Positions 42,817-51,504 of a stretch of DNA of 64,000 nt are shown in pieces; position 1 is the first letter of the stretch; every line of letters begins with the position of its first letter. Made by a program: the position numbers and the translations under genes. The notes beneath the pieces are model-generated. The model was not told the DNA's origin. It searched no databases and saw only the letters and a list, made by a program, of their open reading frames with translations. The DNA is from CAVZBW01 sp963773635 (lineage in GTDB: Bacteria > Actinomycetota > Acidimicrobiia > Acidimicrobiales > RAAP-2), in NCBI GenBank assembly GCA_963773635.1, contig CAVZBW010000005.1:2604001-2668000 (forward strand). Reading direction: 5' to 3'.

Positions 42817-43575
42817 ATGTCCGATGCGCTGGAGGCCCTGCGCACGTCCGTGGATCGCCTCACGCGGCTCGTCCAACCACTGGGGGACGCCGTCAGCCGA
42901 CCCGCCTATCCCTCGGAATGGACGATCGCGGACGTCGTCTCCCACCTGGGGTCTGGTGCGGTGATCTTCCAACGCCGGCTCGACGACGCCCTCGCCGGAC
43001 GCGACACCCCGGAGGGCTTCAGCGAGGCCGTCTGGGCCGAATGGAACACGAAGTCCCCCCAGGCCAAGGCGGTCGACGGAATCGCCGCCGACTCGGCCTT
43101 CACCGCGCGGCTCGAGGCGCTCGCACCCGACGAAAGGGCCGCCGTCCAGATCGCGATGGGTCCAATGGTGCTCGGCTGGGGGATGCTCGTGGGCATGCGG
43201 CTCAACGAGCACCTGCTCCACGAATGGGACGTGGCGGTCGCACTCGACCCGTCGGCATCCCTCGCGGCCGACGGCACCTCCGAGGTCATCGACAACCTCG
43301 ACCTCATCGCGCGCTTCACCGCGAGGCCCGGCGACCAGACCGGGACGGTGGTCGTCACCACCAGCGGGTCGGAGCGCAACTTTGAGATCGTCCTGGCCCC
43401 CGACCACATCGACTTTCGACGTGTCGACGGCCCGGCCGATCCCACGGTGACGATGCCCGCCGAGGCCTTGATTCGCCTCGTGTACGGACGCCTCGATCCC
43501 GCACACACGCCGACGGAGGTCGTTGGCGACCCGGCGGTGCTCGACGCGCTCCGTGCGGTCTTCCCTGGACCATGA
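42817..43575 (+). CDS. Mycothiol-dependent maleylpyruvate isomerase-like (DinB-fold) protein
   Basis: A 252-residue protein of the actinobacterial TIGR03083 group. The N-terminal four-helix DinB-like domain contains SEWTIADVVSHLGSG and NEHLLHEWDVAVAL, whose histidines form the family metal site. A C-terminal SCP2-like alpha/beta domain follows (DPTVTMPAEALIRLVYGRLD). ATG 42817 (MSDALEALRTSV) matches family starts better than ATG 42784. The presence of this family indicates a mycothiol-using host. Exact reaction unknown. Confidence 0.82.
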   Translation: MSDALEALRTSVDRLTRLVQPLGDAVSRPAYPSEWTIADVVSHLGSGAVIFQRRLDDALAGRDTPEGFSEAVWAEWNTKSPQAKAVDGIAADSAFTARLEALAPDERAAVQIAMGPMVLGWGMLVGMRLNEHLLHEWDVAVALDPSASLAADGTSEVIDNLDLIARFTARPGDQTGTVVVTTSGSERNFEIVLAPDHIDFRRVDGPADPTVTMPAEALIRLVYGRLDPAHTPTEVVGDPAVLDALRAVFPGP

Positions 43576-43618
43576 CCCCCCGTTCGTAGGGGCGCCCAAA
43601 GCGCTTTCGGGCGGTCGA

Positions 43619-44644
43619 TCAGCCCGGGAGGACGGGGGCCAGGGCGGACAGATCCGCCAAGACCCGCAACGTGTCGTTGAGGTGGGTGCAGGTGGACGTG
43701 CCGACGAGCTCCTCTCGGACCCGGGCACGGAGCTCCGCGACCGGCCACCCGACGATCCGCTGGGCGCTCGCCAACGCCCGGGGGCACTCTTGCCACGGCA
43801 GCACCAGGGCCTCGGCCTCGATCGAGGCCACGACGAGGCGATCGGGATCGAGCGTCCCGTGCACGAGGTACTCGTGGAGCACGCTCTCGGCGTCGCTTGC
43901 TTCGACGTAGGAGTCGCGAAAGTGCTCCTCGAACCGGTACTCGCCACCGTCCGGCCAAAGGTCCAGCCGTCGTCGTCGGCGCGTGCCTCCGACGGGTGGC
44001 TGCTCGGTCCGGCGCTGGGGCCCGGCACCGAGGGCCGCACTCGCGTCGACCGCCCCTACGGCGAGCGGGATCCTCGGCCCGAGCGCCGTCGGCACGACGT
44101 TGGTGCGCCGGACCGTGCGCAGGATCGACCCGTCCTCCGTCCAGCCCGCACAGATGTCGATGGACCCGGCCAGATGCTCCGCCGTCGTCTGCAGCGGTCT
44201 GCCGTCACGGTCGGCCCGCCGTTGCATCGCATAGCCCGAGACCAGGTTCGCTCCGGCCCAGTCGTCGAGGAGATGGTGCAACAGGGAGTTGAGGCCCAGG
44301 CGCTCGCCCAGGAGCTCCGTCGTCGATTGCCGGAAGCCCGGCCCGACGCGCTGGCCGAGGAGCCCGCCGACGGGCGCCACGTCGGGCTCCGCCTCGATCT
44401 CCTCGATCCGGTCGCCCGGGAACGAGAGCGCGGCGGAGAGCCACTGCGCGCCGATGGGCTCCACCGGTCCGCCACCCCGGCGCCTCTCGTCGAGCGCCTT
44501 GGCCCGCACGACCGTCCGAGACCCGGCGGCCATCGCACGGACGGTCTCGATCGTCGTCGTGCGACGCACGGAGCCGCGGCGCAGCTCCGTGGCGGACGGC
44601 GGGGCGGGCGCATGGGGGCCGGCCAGCTCGGGAGCGAAGCCCAC
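43619..44644 (-). CDS. DUF2889-type protein
   Basis: A roughly 341-residue protein that begins, after a short leader, with LRRGSVRRTTTIETVRAM, the usual DUF2889 N-terminus. It ends with a conserved WQECPRALASAQRIVGWPV and a Cys/His-containing tail (GTSTCTHLNDTLRVLADL). Such proteins accompany thiolase/DUF35/CoA-transferase clusters in actinobacteria but have no known activity. GTG 44644 starts 11 nt after the amidohydrolase stop, making it the last gene of the operon. Confidence 0.7.
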   Translation of the reverse strand: MGFAPELAGPHAPAPPSATELRRGSVRRTTTIETVRAMAAGSRTVVRAKALDERRRGGGPVEPIGAQWLSAALSFPGDRIEEIEAEPDVAPVGGLLGQRVGPGFRQSTTELLGERLGLNSLLHHLLDDWAGANLVSGYAMQRRADRDGRPLQTTAEHLAGSIDICAGWTEDGSILRTVRRTNVVPTALGPRIPLAVGAVDASAALGAGPQRRTEQPPVGGTRRRRRLDLWPDGGEYRFEEHFRDSYVEASDAESVLHEYLVHGTLDPDRLVVASIEAEALVLPWQECPRALASAQRIVGWPVAELRARVREELVGTSTCTHLNDTLRVLADLSALAPVLPG

Positions 44645-44655
44645 GGAGGACTCGG

Positions 44656-45738
44656 TCAGCTCGAGCGGGCGACCGGGCCGGTCGACAGCCGTGCCTCGTC
44701 GAAGCCGAAGACCCGTGCGGCGTTGCCCCCCATGATCGCGGCGACCTCGTCCGGTGGAACGCCGTCCAGCTGGGCCGTCGCGGCCTTGGCCGAGTTGGGC
44801 CAGGTGCCCTCCGGATGCGGATAGTCGTTGCCCCACAGCAGGCAGTCGACCCCCGTGACCTCTCGGTTACGGACGGCGACGGGGTCGACCATGAAGGTCG
44901 CGTGGCACTGCCGCCGGATGAACTCGCTCGGCTTGGCCGAAAGCGGCGTCTTCGAGTACATGGCGTGGTCCACGTAGACCTCGTCGGCCTGGGTCATCAC
45001 CCATCCCAACCACGACGCGCCCGTCTCCACGGCCACGATCTGCAGCGCGGGGTAGCGGTCGAGGATCCCTCCGGCCGCCAGCTGCAGCAGCACCCTCGGG
45101 CCGTCCAGCTGGGCGGCGAGCACGTAATTGAGCACGTGGCCACCGGGGCCGCGGAAGAGCCGTGGGTCGTACCCGGTCCCGGAATGGAACGTGAGCGGCA
45201 GGCCGAGCTCGCTGGCACAGGCCCAGAAGGGATCGAGCTCCGTCGAGTTGTACTGGGCGCCGTCCAGGCGCGAAGGCAGCGAGAGGGCCCGTGCGCCGAG
45301 CGCGGTGACCCGCTCCGCCTCGGCGATCGCCGCACCCACGTCGGCCATCGGGATCATGACGACGGGGAGGGTGCGGTGCTCGCCGGCCAGGTGTTGGAGG
45401 ACCCAGTCGTTGTAGGCGCGCGAGATCGCCAGCTGGAGGCCGGGATCTCCCACAAAGGCGGTCTGCAGGGCCCAGTTGGGGTAGACCACCTCCCCCACGA
45501 CGCCGTCACCCTCCTGTTCGCGCCGGCGTTGGTCGAGATCGGAGCCGCCGACGACGGCGAGGTCCAGCTCGCTCGCGGTCATCAGCTTGCGGGGAGCCAG
45601 GCCCTCGGCCAGGAGCATCCGCCATCCGTCCACGTTGCGGATGGTTGGCACGCGATCTCGAAACTCGACGTCCACGCGCTCGGCGTAGAGCTCGATGGGC
45701 TCGGTCACGTGCGAGTCGGCGGAGATGAATCCGGTCAC
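44656..45738 (-). CDS. Amidohydrolase_2 (COG2159) family protein
   Basis: A 360-residue TIM-barrel hydrolase. It starts VTGFISADSHVTEP (metal motif DSH), has LPLTFHSGTGYDPRLF (metal His) and ends its barrel with CLLWGNDYPHPEGTWPNS. GTG 45738 overlaps the DUF35 gene stop (GTGA at 45735-45738). It is in an acyl-CoA-type operon, so hydrolysis or decarboxylation of a cyclic or keto intermediate is plausible. Confidence 0.87.
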   Translation of the reverse strand: MTGFISADSHVTEPIELYAERVDVEFRDRVPTIRNVDGWRMLLAEGLAPRKLMTASELDLAVVGGSDLDQRRREQEGDGVVGEVVYPNWALQTAFVGDPGLQLAISRAYNDWVLQHLAGEHRTLPVVMIPMADVGAAIAEAERVTALGARALSLPSRLDGAQYNSTELDPFWACASELGLPLTFHSGTGYDPRLFRGPGGHVLNYVLAAQLDGPRVLLQLAAGGILDRYPALQIVAVETGASWLGWVMTQADEVYVDHAMYSKTPLSAKPSEFIRRQCHATFMVDPVAVRNREVTGVDCLLWGNDYPHPEGTWPNSAKAATAQLDGVPPDEVAAIMGGNAARVFGFDEARLSTGPVARSS

Positions 45739-46175
45739 GATCGTTCCCCTTTGGATCGAGGGCGGAACATGGGAAGGGCGACGCCGTCGCCCGCGGGGTC
45801 GAAGTGGACCTCGACCGGCAGGCCGACGATCAGCTCCTGACGCGGCACGTCGGTGACCTGGCTCAAGATCCGCACCACGCCGTTGGTGTCGTCGAGCTCG
45901 ACGACCGAGACGTTGTAGACGCCGAGGGACGCGAGCGCCGGGACGATCGGGCGGTCGGTCCAGGTGTAGCTGTAGACCGTCCCGAGGCCGGCATGGGGAT
46001 CCCAGGACCACTCGAGCGACCCGCAGGCGTAGCAGACCTCCGTCGGAGGGTGACGGTGCACCCCGCAGCCGCCGCAGCGCTGGACTACCAGCTGCCCGCT
46101 CCCGGCGGACGTCCAGTAACCCTCGGTGGTCGGGTCGGGCTGAGGCCCGGGCAGGCCCGGCAATCGATCGCTCAC
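45735..46175 (-). CDS. DUF35/OB-fold acyl-CoA-associated protein
   Basis: A 146-residue protein with a rubredoxin-like zinc ribbon (CGGCGVHRHPPTEVCYACG) and an OB-fold (GTVYSYTWTDRPIVPAL, VELDDTNGVVRILSQV). DUF35 proteins form complexes with Ltp-type thiolases and act as the partner subunit of retro-aldolases. It is joined to the thiolase gene by a GTGA overlap (46172-46175), as expected for complex partners. Confidence 0.9.
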   Translation of the reverse strand: MSDRLPGLPGPQPDPTTEGYWTSAGSGQLVVQRCGGCGVHRHPPTEVCYACGSLEWSWDPHAGLGTVYSYTWTDRPIVPALASLGVYNVSVVELDDTNGVVRILSQVTDVPRQELIVGLPVEVHFDPAGDGVALPMFRPRSKGERS

Positions 46176-47365
46176 TCTTCCCCCGTCAAGATCATGCCGC
46201 TGGTGGGCGCAGGGCCGGCCCCCCCGACGACGAGCACGTTGGTCGCGCCCTCGATCTGGTTGATGGCCTGGCCCCGGATCTGGCGGACCGCCTCGTTGAC
46301 GTGCGTCATGCCGTGCGTGTAGGCCTCGGCGAGATTGCCGCCGTGCGTATTGACGGGAACCGGTCCGGCGAGACCGAGGTTGCCGTCGGCGGCGTAGGGA
46401 CCGCCCTCGCCCTTGGGGCAGAACCCGAAGTCCTCGAGTGCCATGAGCAGCATGCCGGTGAAGTGGTCGTACACCATGGCGGCGTCCATGTCGGCCAGGG
46501 TCAGGCGGGAGTGCCGGAAGAGGTCCTCGGCGACCGTGCGGTGCCCGCTCGAGGCGAAGTCCTCGTCGGGCTGGTTGTAAAAGCTCATCAGCGCGTTGCC
46601 GTAGCGAAAGGGAGCCCCGACCGCGGCCGCCGCGATGTACGCCGGCCGGTGGCGCAGGGTGGCCGCCCGCTCGCCCGAGGTGATGACCACCGCGCATCCG
46701 TAGTCGGACTCCATGCAGAAGTCCAGCAGCCGCAGGGGATCGGCGATCATCGGGCTGGCCTGGTGGTCGGCCACGGTAAGGGGCTCGCGAAACCGGGCAT
46801 GGGGGTTGTTCGCGGCCATCGCCCGGGCGTTGATGGCGACATGGGCCATCTGCTCGGTCGTCGTGCCGTAGAGGTGCATGTGACGCCGGACGGCCAGGGC
46901 GAACATCTGTCCGGGGGACTGCAGGCCGTAGGGCACGGAAAAGGCGAAGGGCCCGCCGATCGCGGAGACTCCCTGGCCGATCTGTCCGAAGGACTGGCCG
47001 TAGCGCTTGGTCGACTCCATCGTGGCGACCTTGTGGACCACCACGTAGTCCGCCTGGTCCGTGGCGACCGCCATCGCCGCGTTTTGGAACGCTCCGCACA
47101 TCGACGCCCCTCCGCCGCCCCAGGTCTGCGACGCGTACCGCAGGCGGTCGACCCCAAAGGCCGCCATCAGCTCGGCGGGCTCGACCGAGGAGTAGTAGGA
47201 GCTGTAGCCGTCCACCTCCTTGGGCGTGATGCCGGCGTCGTCGCAGGCGGCGGAGATCGCCTCGACGGCGAGCCGAACGTGGCCCTTGTCGGCGAACTCG
47301 CCGCGCCGGCCGAATGGCACGTTGCCGATTCCCACGATGGCCGCTTGGTTGCGGAGCTCGATCAT
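46172..47365 (-). CDS. Lipid-transfer (Ltp/SCPx)-type thiolase-like aldolase
   Basis: A 397-residue thiolase-superfamily protein. It shows AAIVGIGNVPFGRRGEF, the active-site loop WGGGGASMCGAF, VYDHFTGMLLMALEDFGFC and NTHGGNLAEAYTHGM. The pattern is that of the Ltp group, where the DUF35 partner enables aldol cleavage of acyl-CoA in steroid side-chain loss. Relation to that family is clear. Whether it acts as aldolase or thiolase is inferred from its DUF35 neighbour. Confidence 0.87.
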   Translation of the reverse strand: MIELRNQAAIVGIGNVPFGRRGEFADKGHVRLAVEAISAACDDAGITPKEVDGYSSYYSSVEPAELMAAFGVDRLRYASQTWGGGGASMCGAFQNAAMAVATDQADYVVVHKVATMESTKRYGQSFGQIGQGVSAIGGPFAFSVPYGLQSPGQMFALAVRRHMHLYGTTTEQMAHVAINARAMAANNPHARFREPLTVADHQASPMIADPLRLLDFCMESDYGCAVVITSGERAATLRHRPAYIAAAAVGAPFRYGNALMSFYNQPDEDFASSGHRTVAEDLFRHSRLTLADMDAAMVYDHFTGMLLMALEDFGFCPKGEGGPYAADGNLGLAGPVPVNTHGGNLAEAYTHGMTHVNEAVRQIRGQAINQIEGATNVLVVGGAGPAPTSGMILTGEE

Positions 47366-47387
47366 GCCTCCCCTTCTTGTGCTGCGG

Positions 47388-49730
47388 TCACGTCGTCACC
47401 GCCGAGATCTCGAGCTCGGCGAGCACCGACTCGGTCTGCTGGCCGAGCAGCGGCGCGGGCCCGAGTACCGATCGACTGCGAGAAAACCTCGTAAGCGCGC
47501 CGAGCCGCGGGTACTCGTCCAAGGTGGGATGGGTCTCCGTGGTCACGAGACCGAGATCGGCGCCCAGGGACCCGAGCATCACGGTCCGCTCGGTGCCATG
47601 TGGCGACACCGCGACGCACGTCACCCCGCGGGACGCCAGGCGCTCCTGCCACTGTGCGGCGGTCCCCGTGAGCAAGGCCGCCTCGAGCTCCTCTCCGAAG
47701 TCCTCCGCCCCCGGGTCGACCCCGGTGCCGGCCGCCAGCGCGGCTCGCTCGTCCGGGCCGTCGGCGACCAGCATGACCCAGCCCTCGGCGGTGCGGTACA
47801 GGCGGTGCAACGGTCCGAGGCCGTAGAGGTCCTCGTCGGGCGGCAGCGTGGGCCGGCCCGGGCCGCTCGTGGCCGTGTCGGCCAGGGCGTGGGCCATCGT
47901 CGAGAGCATCGAGGACCGCAGCACGTTGGCGCCGCCGAAGCGGGCCCGGCCGACGAGGCCGAGCAGCATGACCGTCGCCACGCCGAGGCCGGCGAAGCCG
48001 TCCGCATTGCCCTGTGCCATCGCTCCGCTGGCCAGCTTGATCGCCGTGCGCTTGACCGTCGTCGGATCCAACGTCGTCCCGGTCGGGACGTTGCGGGGTC
48101 CCCCGACGTTGCGCACGGCCAGACCCGACGCCGCACCGATGGTGGGAGCGAAGGCCGGGCGGTGACCGCACGGGCCGCCGTCGCCGTAGCCCGGAGCATT
48201 GACGTAGACGAGGTCGGGGTTGATCTGGAGAAGTTCCTGCGCGGTGCAGCCGAGGCGCTCGGCCACTCCGGCGCGGTAGCCCTGCAGGACGACGTCGCAG
48301 CGTCGCACCAGCTCGGCGAGCACGTCGCGCCCTTCGGGGGTGGCGAGGTCGAGGACGACGGACTCCTTGCCGTGGAGGACCTTGATGGCGGCCAGATCGG
48401 GGAACGGGATCACGGTGCGGATGGGATCCCCGTCGGCCGGCTCGACCTTGATCACCCGGGCACCCTGCTCGGCCAGGAGCGTCGCCCCGTACGGGGCGGC
48501 GTAGAACATGCCGAGCTCGAGAACCGTCACCCCCGCCAGTGGCGGCGCGTCCGTCGGGACCGCCGGGGGCGCAGCGGGAACGGCCGGCGCGGAGAGGGCA
48601 TCGTTGTCCGCACCCAGCTCGGGGGCAGGTCGTGCGGTGAGCCCGGGCCACGCGGCGGCCTGGGCGAGGGCGCCCGGCATGGCGATGCCCCCGGCGTCAC
48701 GGATGATCCGCCCGTCGGCGACGAGCTGCGGATGCTCGAGCGCGTTGGTCTCGTCCCGGAACGGCTCGGCCCAGACGTTGGGGTCCGCGTCGAACACGTC
48801 CTGCCACTCCTCCATGGTGCGGCTGGCGACCGCGGCGAGCAGGGTCTCCCAGAAGGCGATCCGCACCTGCGGATCCTCGGACACCGGCGCCTCCCGCACC
48901 GCCGGATCGGACGGGTCCAGCGAGCACGCACCGAGGAAGGCCTCCCAGAGGCGGTCGGTGGTCTGGGAGAACTGCAGCCACATGCCGTCCTTGGTCAGAC
49001 CGACGAACAGCCGGAAGAAGAAGGGGGTGTTCGGGACGAGTCGCTCGCGGTCGTAGGGCGCCTCCATCTCGAAGGCGCTCGAGTACCGGAGCGCCAGCAC
49101 GTGCAACAGCCAATTCCAGGTGTCAAAGGCGAGGAAACCCTGGGCCAGGGTCGTCGAGACCCGCTGGCCGAGGCCACTCCGCTCTCGCTCCAAGAGCGCG
49201 CCCAGGATCCCGTGGAGCGCCAGGTGGGCGGCGCCGACGGAGCAAAAGGGGGTGCTCACGTAGGCGGGGCCGTCCCGCGCCACGAGGTTGGAGAAGCCGG
49301 TGCTGCCGCCGATGGCCGCCATGACGATCGGTTCCCAGCCCTTGGCCGTGGCGAGCGGCGACTCGTCGCCAAAGGCGCTGATCCTCGCCTGGATCAGGCG
49401 AGGATTTCTCTCGGACAACAGCTCCGGCGCGAGCCCGAGGCGTGCGGCCACTCCCGTGCCCCACCCGTCGACCAACACGTCGCTGGAATCGACCAGTCCC
49501 CGCGCACGCTCCTGCTCCTTGGGATCGTGCAGGTCGAGGCTCACGCTTCGCTGACCGCGAGCCCAATAGGACCACGCCGCGTGGGTGCGCAGCCGGGAGC
49601 CCGACGGTGGCTCGAGCAGGAACACCTCCGCACCGTGGTCCGCGAGCACCTGGCCCACCACGGCCGCCGGCAGCGCGTTGGCCGTCGTGACGACCCGAAG
49701 GCCGGACAACGGAGGTGGCGTCTGCTCCAT
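47388..49730 (-). CDS. Double-domain CoA-transferase, family III (CaiB/BaiF)
   Basis: A 780-residue protein with two consecutive family III CoA-transferase domains: residues about 8-385 (LRVVTTANALPAAVVGQVLA) and about 400-775 (VTVLELGMFYAAPYGATLLA). The second keeps an Asp in GNADGFAGLGVA at the catalytic-position block. The equivalent first-domain stretch CSVGAAHLALHG has no Asp, so the N-terminal half may be structural. It would move CoA onto a carboxylate. It is first in the operon, with ATG 49730 and GGGGGAG upstream and a palindromic operator beyond it. Confidence 0.88.
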   Translation of the reverse strand: MEQTPPPLSGLRVVTTANALPAAVVGQVLADHGAEVFLLEPPSGSRLRTHAAWSYWARGQRSVSLDLHDPKEQERARGLVDSSDVLVDGWGTGVAARLGLAPELLSERNPRLIQARISAFGDESPLATAKGWEPIVMAAIGGSTGFSNLVARDGPAYVSTPFCSVGAAHLALHGILGALLERERSGLGQRVSTTLAQGFLAFDTWNWLLHVLALRYSSAFEMEAPYDRERLVPNTPFFFRLFVGLTKDGMWLQFSQTTDRLWEAFLGACSLDPSDPAVREAPVSEDPQVRIAFWETLLAAVASRTMEEWQDVFDADPNVWAEPFRDETNALEHPQLVADGRIIRDAGGIAMPGALAQAAAWPGLTARPAPELGADNDALSAPAVPAAPPAVPTDAPPLAGVTVLELGMFYAAPYGATLLAEQGARVIKVEPADGDPIRTVIPFPDLAAIKVLHGKESVVLDLATPEGRDVLAELVRRCDVVLQGYRAGVAERLGCTAQELLQINPDLVYVNAPGYGDGGPCGHRPAFAPTIGAASGLAVRNVGGPRNVPTGTTLDPTTVKRTAIKLASGAMAQGNADGFAGLGVATVMLLGLVGRARFGGANVLRSSMLSTMAHALADTATSGPGRPTLPPDEDLYGLGPLHRLYRTAEGWVMLVADGPDERAALAAGTGVDPGAEDFGEELEAALLTGTAAQWQERLASRGVTCVAVSPHGTERTVMLGSLGADLGLVTTETHPTLDEYPRLGALTRFSRSRSVLGPAPLLGQQTESVLAELEISAVTT

Positions 49731-49744
49731 CGATCTCCCCCAAA

Positions 49745-49768
49745 CAAACTGCGACTAGTCGCAGTTTG
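49745..49768. promoter_or_regulatory. Perfect 24-bp palindrome, probable TetR operator
   Basis: The half-site CAAACTGCGACT (49745-49756) is followed directly by its exact complement (49757-49768). It lies 14 nt before the CoA-transferase ATG and about 165 nt before the divergent F420 oxidoreductase. A TetR gene is found at 50850-51428. The site probably represses the minus-strand operon and perhaps the divergent gene; the regulator identity is inferred. Confidence 0.7.
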
Positions 49769-49813
49769 GCATATCCGTCCGGGACCCGCCACCGCACCGT
49801 GGGTGGGACGCCC

Positions 49814-49897
49814 GCCCGCACCGTTTCGCCCCCGCCGCCTGCCCGCGCCGTTTCGCCCCCACCGGCCACCCGCACCGGCCGCCCGCACCGTTCGGCC
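49814..49897. repeat. Imperfect 27-bp GC-rich repeats
   Basis: Two 24-nt segments (49814-49837 and 49841-49864) differ at two positions, with cores reading CCGTTTCGCCCCC. A shortened third copy, GCCCGCACCGTTCGGCC, lies at 49881-49897. They fill the leader side of the F420 oxidoreductase gene. Function unknown. Confidence 0.5.
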
Positions 49898-49933
49898 AAG
49901 ATATGGCCGACCAAGCGGCGAGGGAGGGACCCG

Positions 49934-50857
49934 ATGAAGTTCGCCATCACCCATCCGATCATCGGCAGCCCGTACGACCCCGTGCTGGTAACCGGTCGCG
50001 GTATCGCCCGGCTGGCCACCGCCGCAGAGGCCGCCGGGTTTCATGGCTTCGGCTTCACCGATCACCCCGCTCCCTCCCAGCGGTGGCTGGAGGCGGGCGG
50101 GCACGACGCCCTCGATCCGTTCGTCGCCATGAGCTACGCCGCGGCCTGCACCGAGAAGATCCGCCTGGTCCCCAACATCGTCGTCCTCGCCTACCGGAAC
50201 CCCTTCGTGGTCGCCAAGGCGGGCGCCACGCTCGATCTGCTCTCCGACGGCCGCTTCACTCTTGCGGTCGGCGCCGGATACCTCAAGGCCGAGTTCGCGG
50301 CGCTCGGGGTCGATCACGCCGAGCGCAACGAGCTCTTCGACGAGTCCCTCGAGGTGATCAAGGCGATCTGGTGCAACGACGACGTCAGCTACGAGGGCCG
50401 CCACTTTCGTGCCCGAGGGGTGACCGCCCACCCCCGACCGGTCAGCGTCCCCCATCCCCCGATCTGGATCGGCGGCAACAGCGGCCGGGCCCGCCGGCGG
50501 GTCGCCCAATTCGGCGACGGCTGGTGCCCGTTCCCCGCTCCCGCCGTCGTGGCCCAGACGGCGAGGACGGTGGTGCTCGACTCCCTGGACAAGCTGCAGG
50601 CGGCGATCGACGACTTGCAGATCCGGCTCGAGGAGGCGGGCCGCGACCCGGGATCGATCGACATCGCCTTTACCAATTCCGCCGGTGGCAACCCCTGGTC
50701 CGCGAGCTTCAACGCCGACCAGCACCTCGACGGCCTCGCCAAGCTCGCCGCCCTTGGAGTGACCTGGGTGCACGTCGGGCTCCCCGGCGACGGCGTCGAC
50801 CATGCAGTGGAGACCGTCCAGCGCTACGGCGAGTCGGTGATCGCGGCGTCTACCTGA
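49934..50857 (+). CDS. LLM-class F420-dependent oxidoreductase
   Basis: A 307-residue luciferase-like monooxygenase-fold protein. It begins MKFAITHPIIGSPYDPV, with GFGFTDHPAPSQRW, IRLVPNIVVLAYRNPFVVAK, LDLLSDGRFTLAVGAGYLK and PPIWIGGNSGRA as family landmarks. Members without a flavin partner use F420. The ATG at 49934 follows GAGGGAG. It is divergent from the CoA-transferase operon across the 24-bp palindrome, so it likely serves the same pathway. Confidence 0.87.
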   Translation: MKFAITHPIIGSPYDPVLVTGRGIARLATAAEAAGFHGFGFTDHPAPSQRWLEAGGHDALDPFVAMSYAAACTEKIRLVPNIVVLAYRNPFVVAKAGATLDLLSDGRFTLAVGAGYLKAEFAALGVDHAERNELFDESLEVIKAIWCNDDVSYEGRHFRARGVTAHPRPVSVPHPPIWIGGNSGRARRRVAQFGDGWCPFPAPAVVAQTARTVVLDSLDKLQAAIDDLQIRLEEAGRDPGSIDIAFTNSAGGNPWSASFNADQHLDGLAKLAALGVTWVHVGLPGDGVDHAVETVQRYGESVIAAST

Positions 50858-51428
50858 GCTCCTCGGAGAGGGTCACGATCTCCGGCGCCACGTGCGCCGT
50901 GGCTCGGATCACCGCGGCAAAGTGGTCGCGCAGCGACCCCCCGCTCTCGATCAACGTCGAGATGGCACGATCGGACCACGTGGCGGCGAGCGCCGCCACC
51001 ACCTCGATGACGAGGCGGTCGGCCTGAGGGTCCATCGACTGGAGGCACTCGACGAGTCGCGGCGCGAAGGCCGAGGACATCGGAGTGCCGACCGCGACCT
51101 GGAGCATCGGGTCCGCCTTGATGATCCGGCGGATCTTTCCGAGATGCTGGCGATCGATCAGAGGCCACGCCCCCTCCGTGCAGACGATGGCGACGCTGCG
51201 GACGAGCGGCTCTCCGGTCGGGCGCGCCCGGAGCTGCTCGACGAACCAGTCGTGCGACCCGGTGATGGGTGCGAAGAGCACGGCCTCCTTGCCGTCGAAG
51301 TACCGGAAGAAGGTGCTCCGGTGGATGCCGGCGGCCTCCACGATCTGGTCGATCGTGGTGGTGCTGAATCCCTGGCGTGCGTAGAGGTCGAGCGAGACCT
51401 CGATCAGGCGCATCCGCGTGTCGGCCAC
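50850..51428 (-). CDS. TetR-family transcriptional regulator
   Basis: A 192-residue regulator. The N-terminal helix-turn-helix spans MRLIEVSLDLYARQGFSTTT with IVEAAGIHRSTFFRYFDGKE, the TetR recognition-helix signature. The C-terminal ligand domain is less conserved. GTG 51428 gives the normal start, and the 3' end overlaps the convergent oxidoreductase stop by 8 nt. It is the best candidate to bind the palindrome at 49745-49768. Confidence 0.88.
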   Translation of the reverse strand: MADTRMRLIEVSLDLYARQGFSTTTIDQIVEAAGIHRSTFFRYFDGKEAVLFAPITGSHDWFVEQLRARPTGEPLVRSVAIVCTEGAWPLIDRQHLGKIRRIIKADPMLQVAVGTPMSSAFAPRLVECLQSMDPQADRLVIEVVAALAATWSDRAISTLIESGGSLRDHFAAVIRATAHVAPEIVTLSEELR

Positions 51429-51504
51429 CCGCTGCGCCGCGCTTGCCCTGTGCCACGACCGTCACCCCTCGCAGGCGCTCCGTCGAGGCGCCGGGATCAT
51501 GCCA

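Noticed and set aside
49745..49768. KstR or KstR2 operator of cholesterol degradation
   Set aside because: The half-site CAAACTGCGACT does not fit either consensus as I remember it. Kept only as an unidentified TetR-type operator.
49814..49897. CRISPR or multiple operator array upstream of the F420 oxidoreductase
   Set aside because: Copies are imperfect, low-complexity GC-rich and not palindromic. Slippage is simpler.
44815..49937. Long plus-strand frames at 44815-45840 and 47220-49937
   Set aside because: They run antisense to the amidohydrolase and CoA-transferase genes and show compositional shadow translation without motifs.
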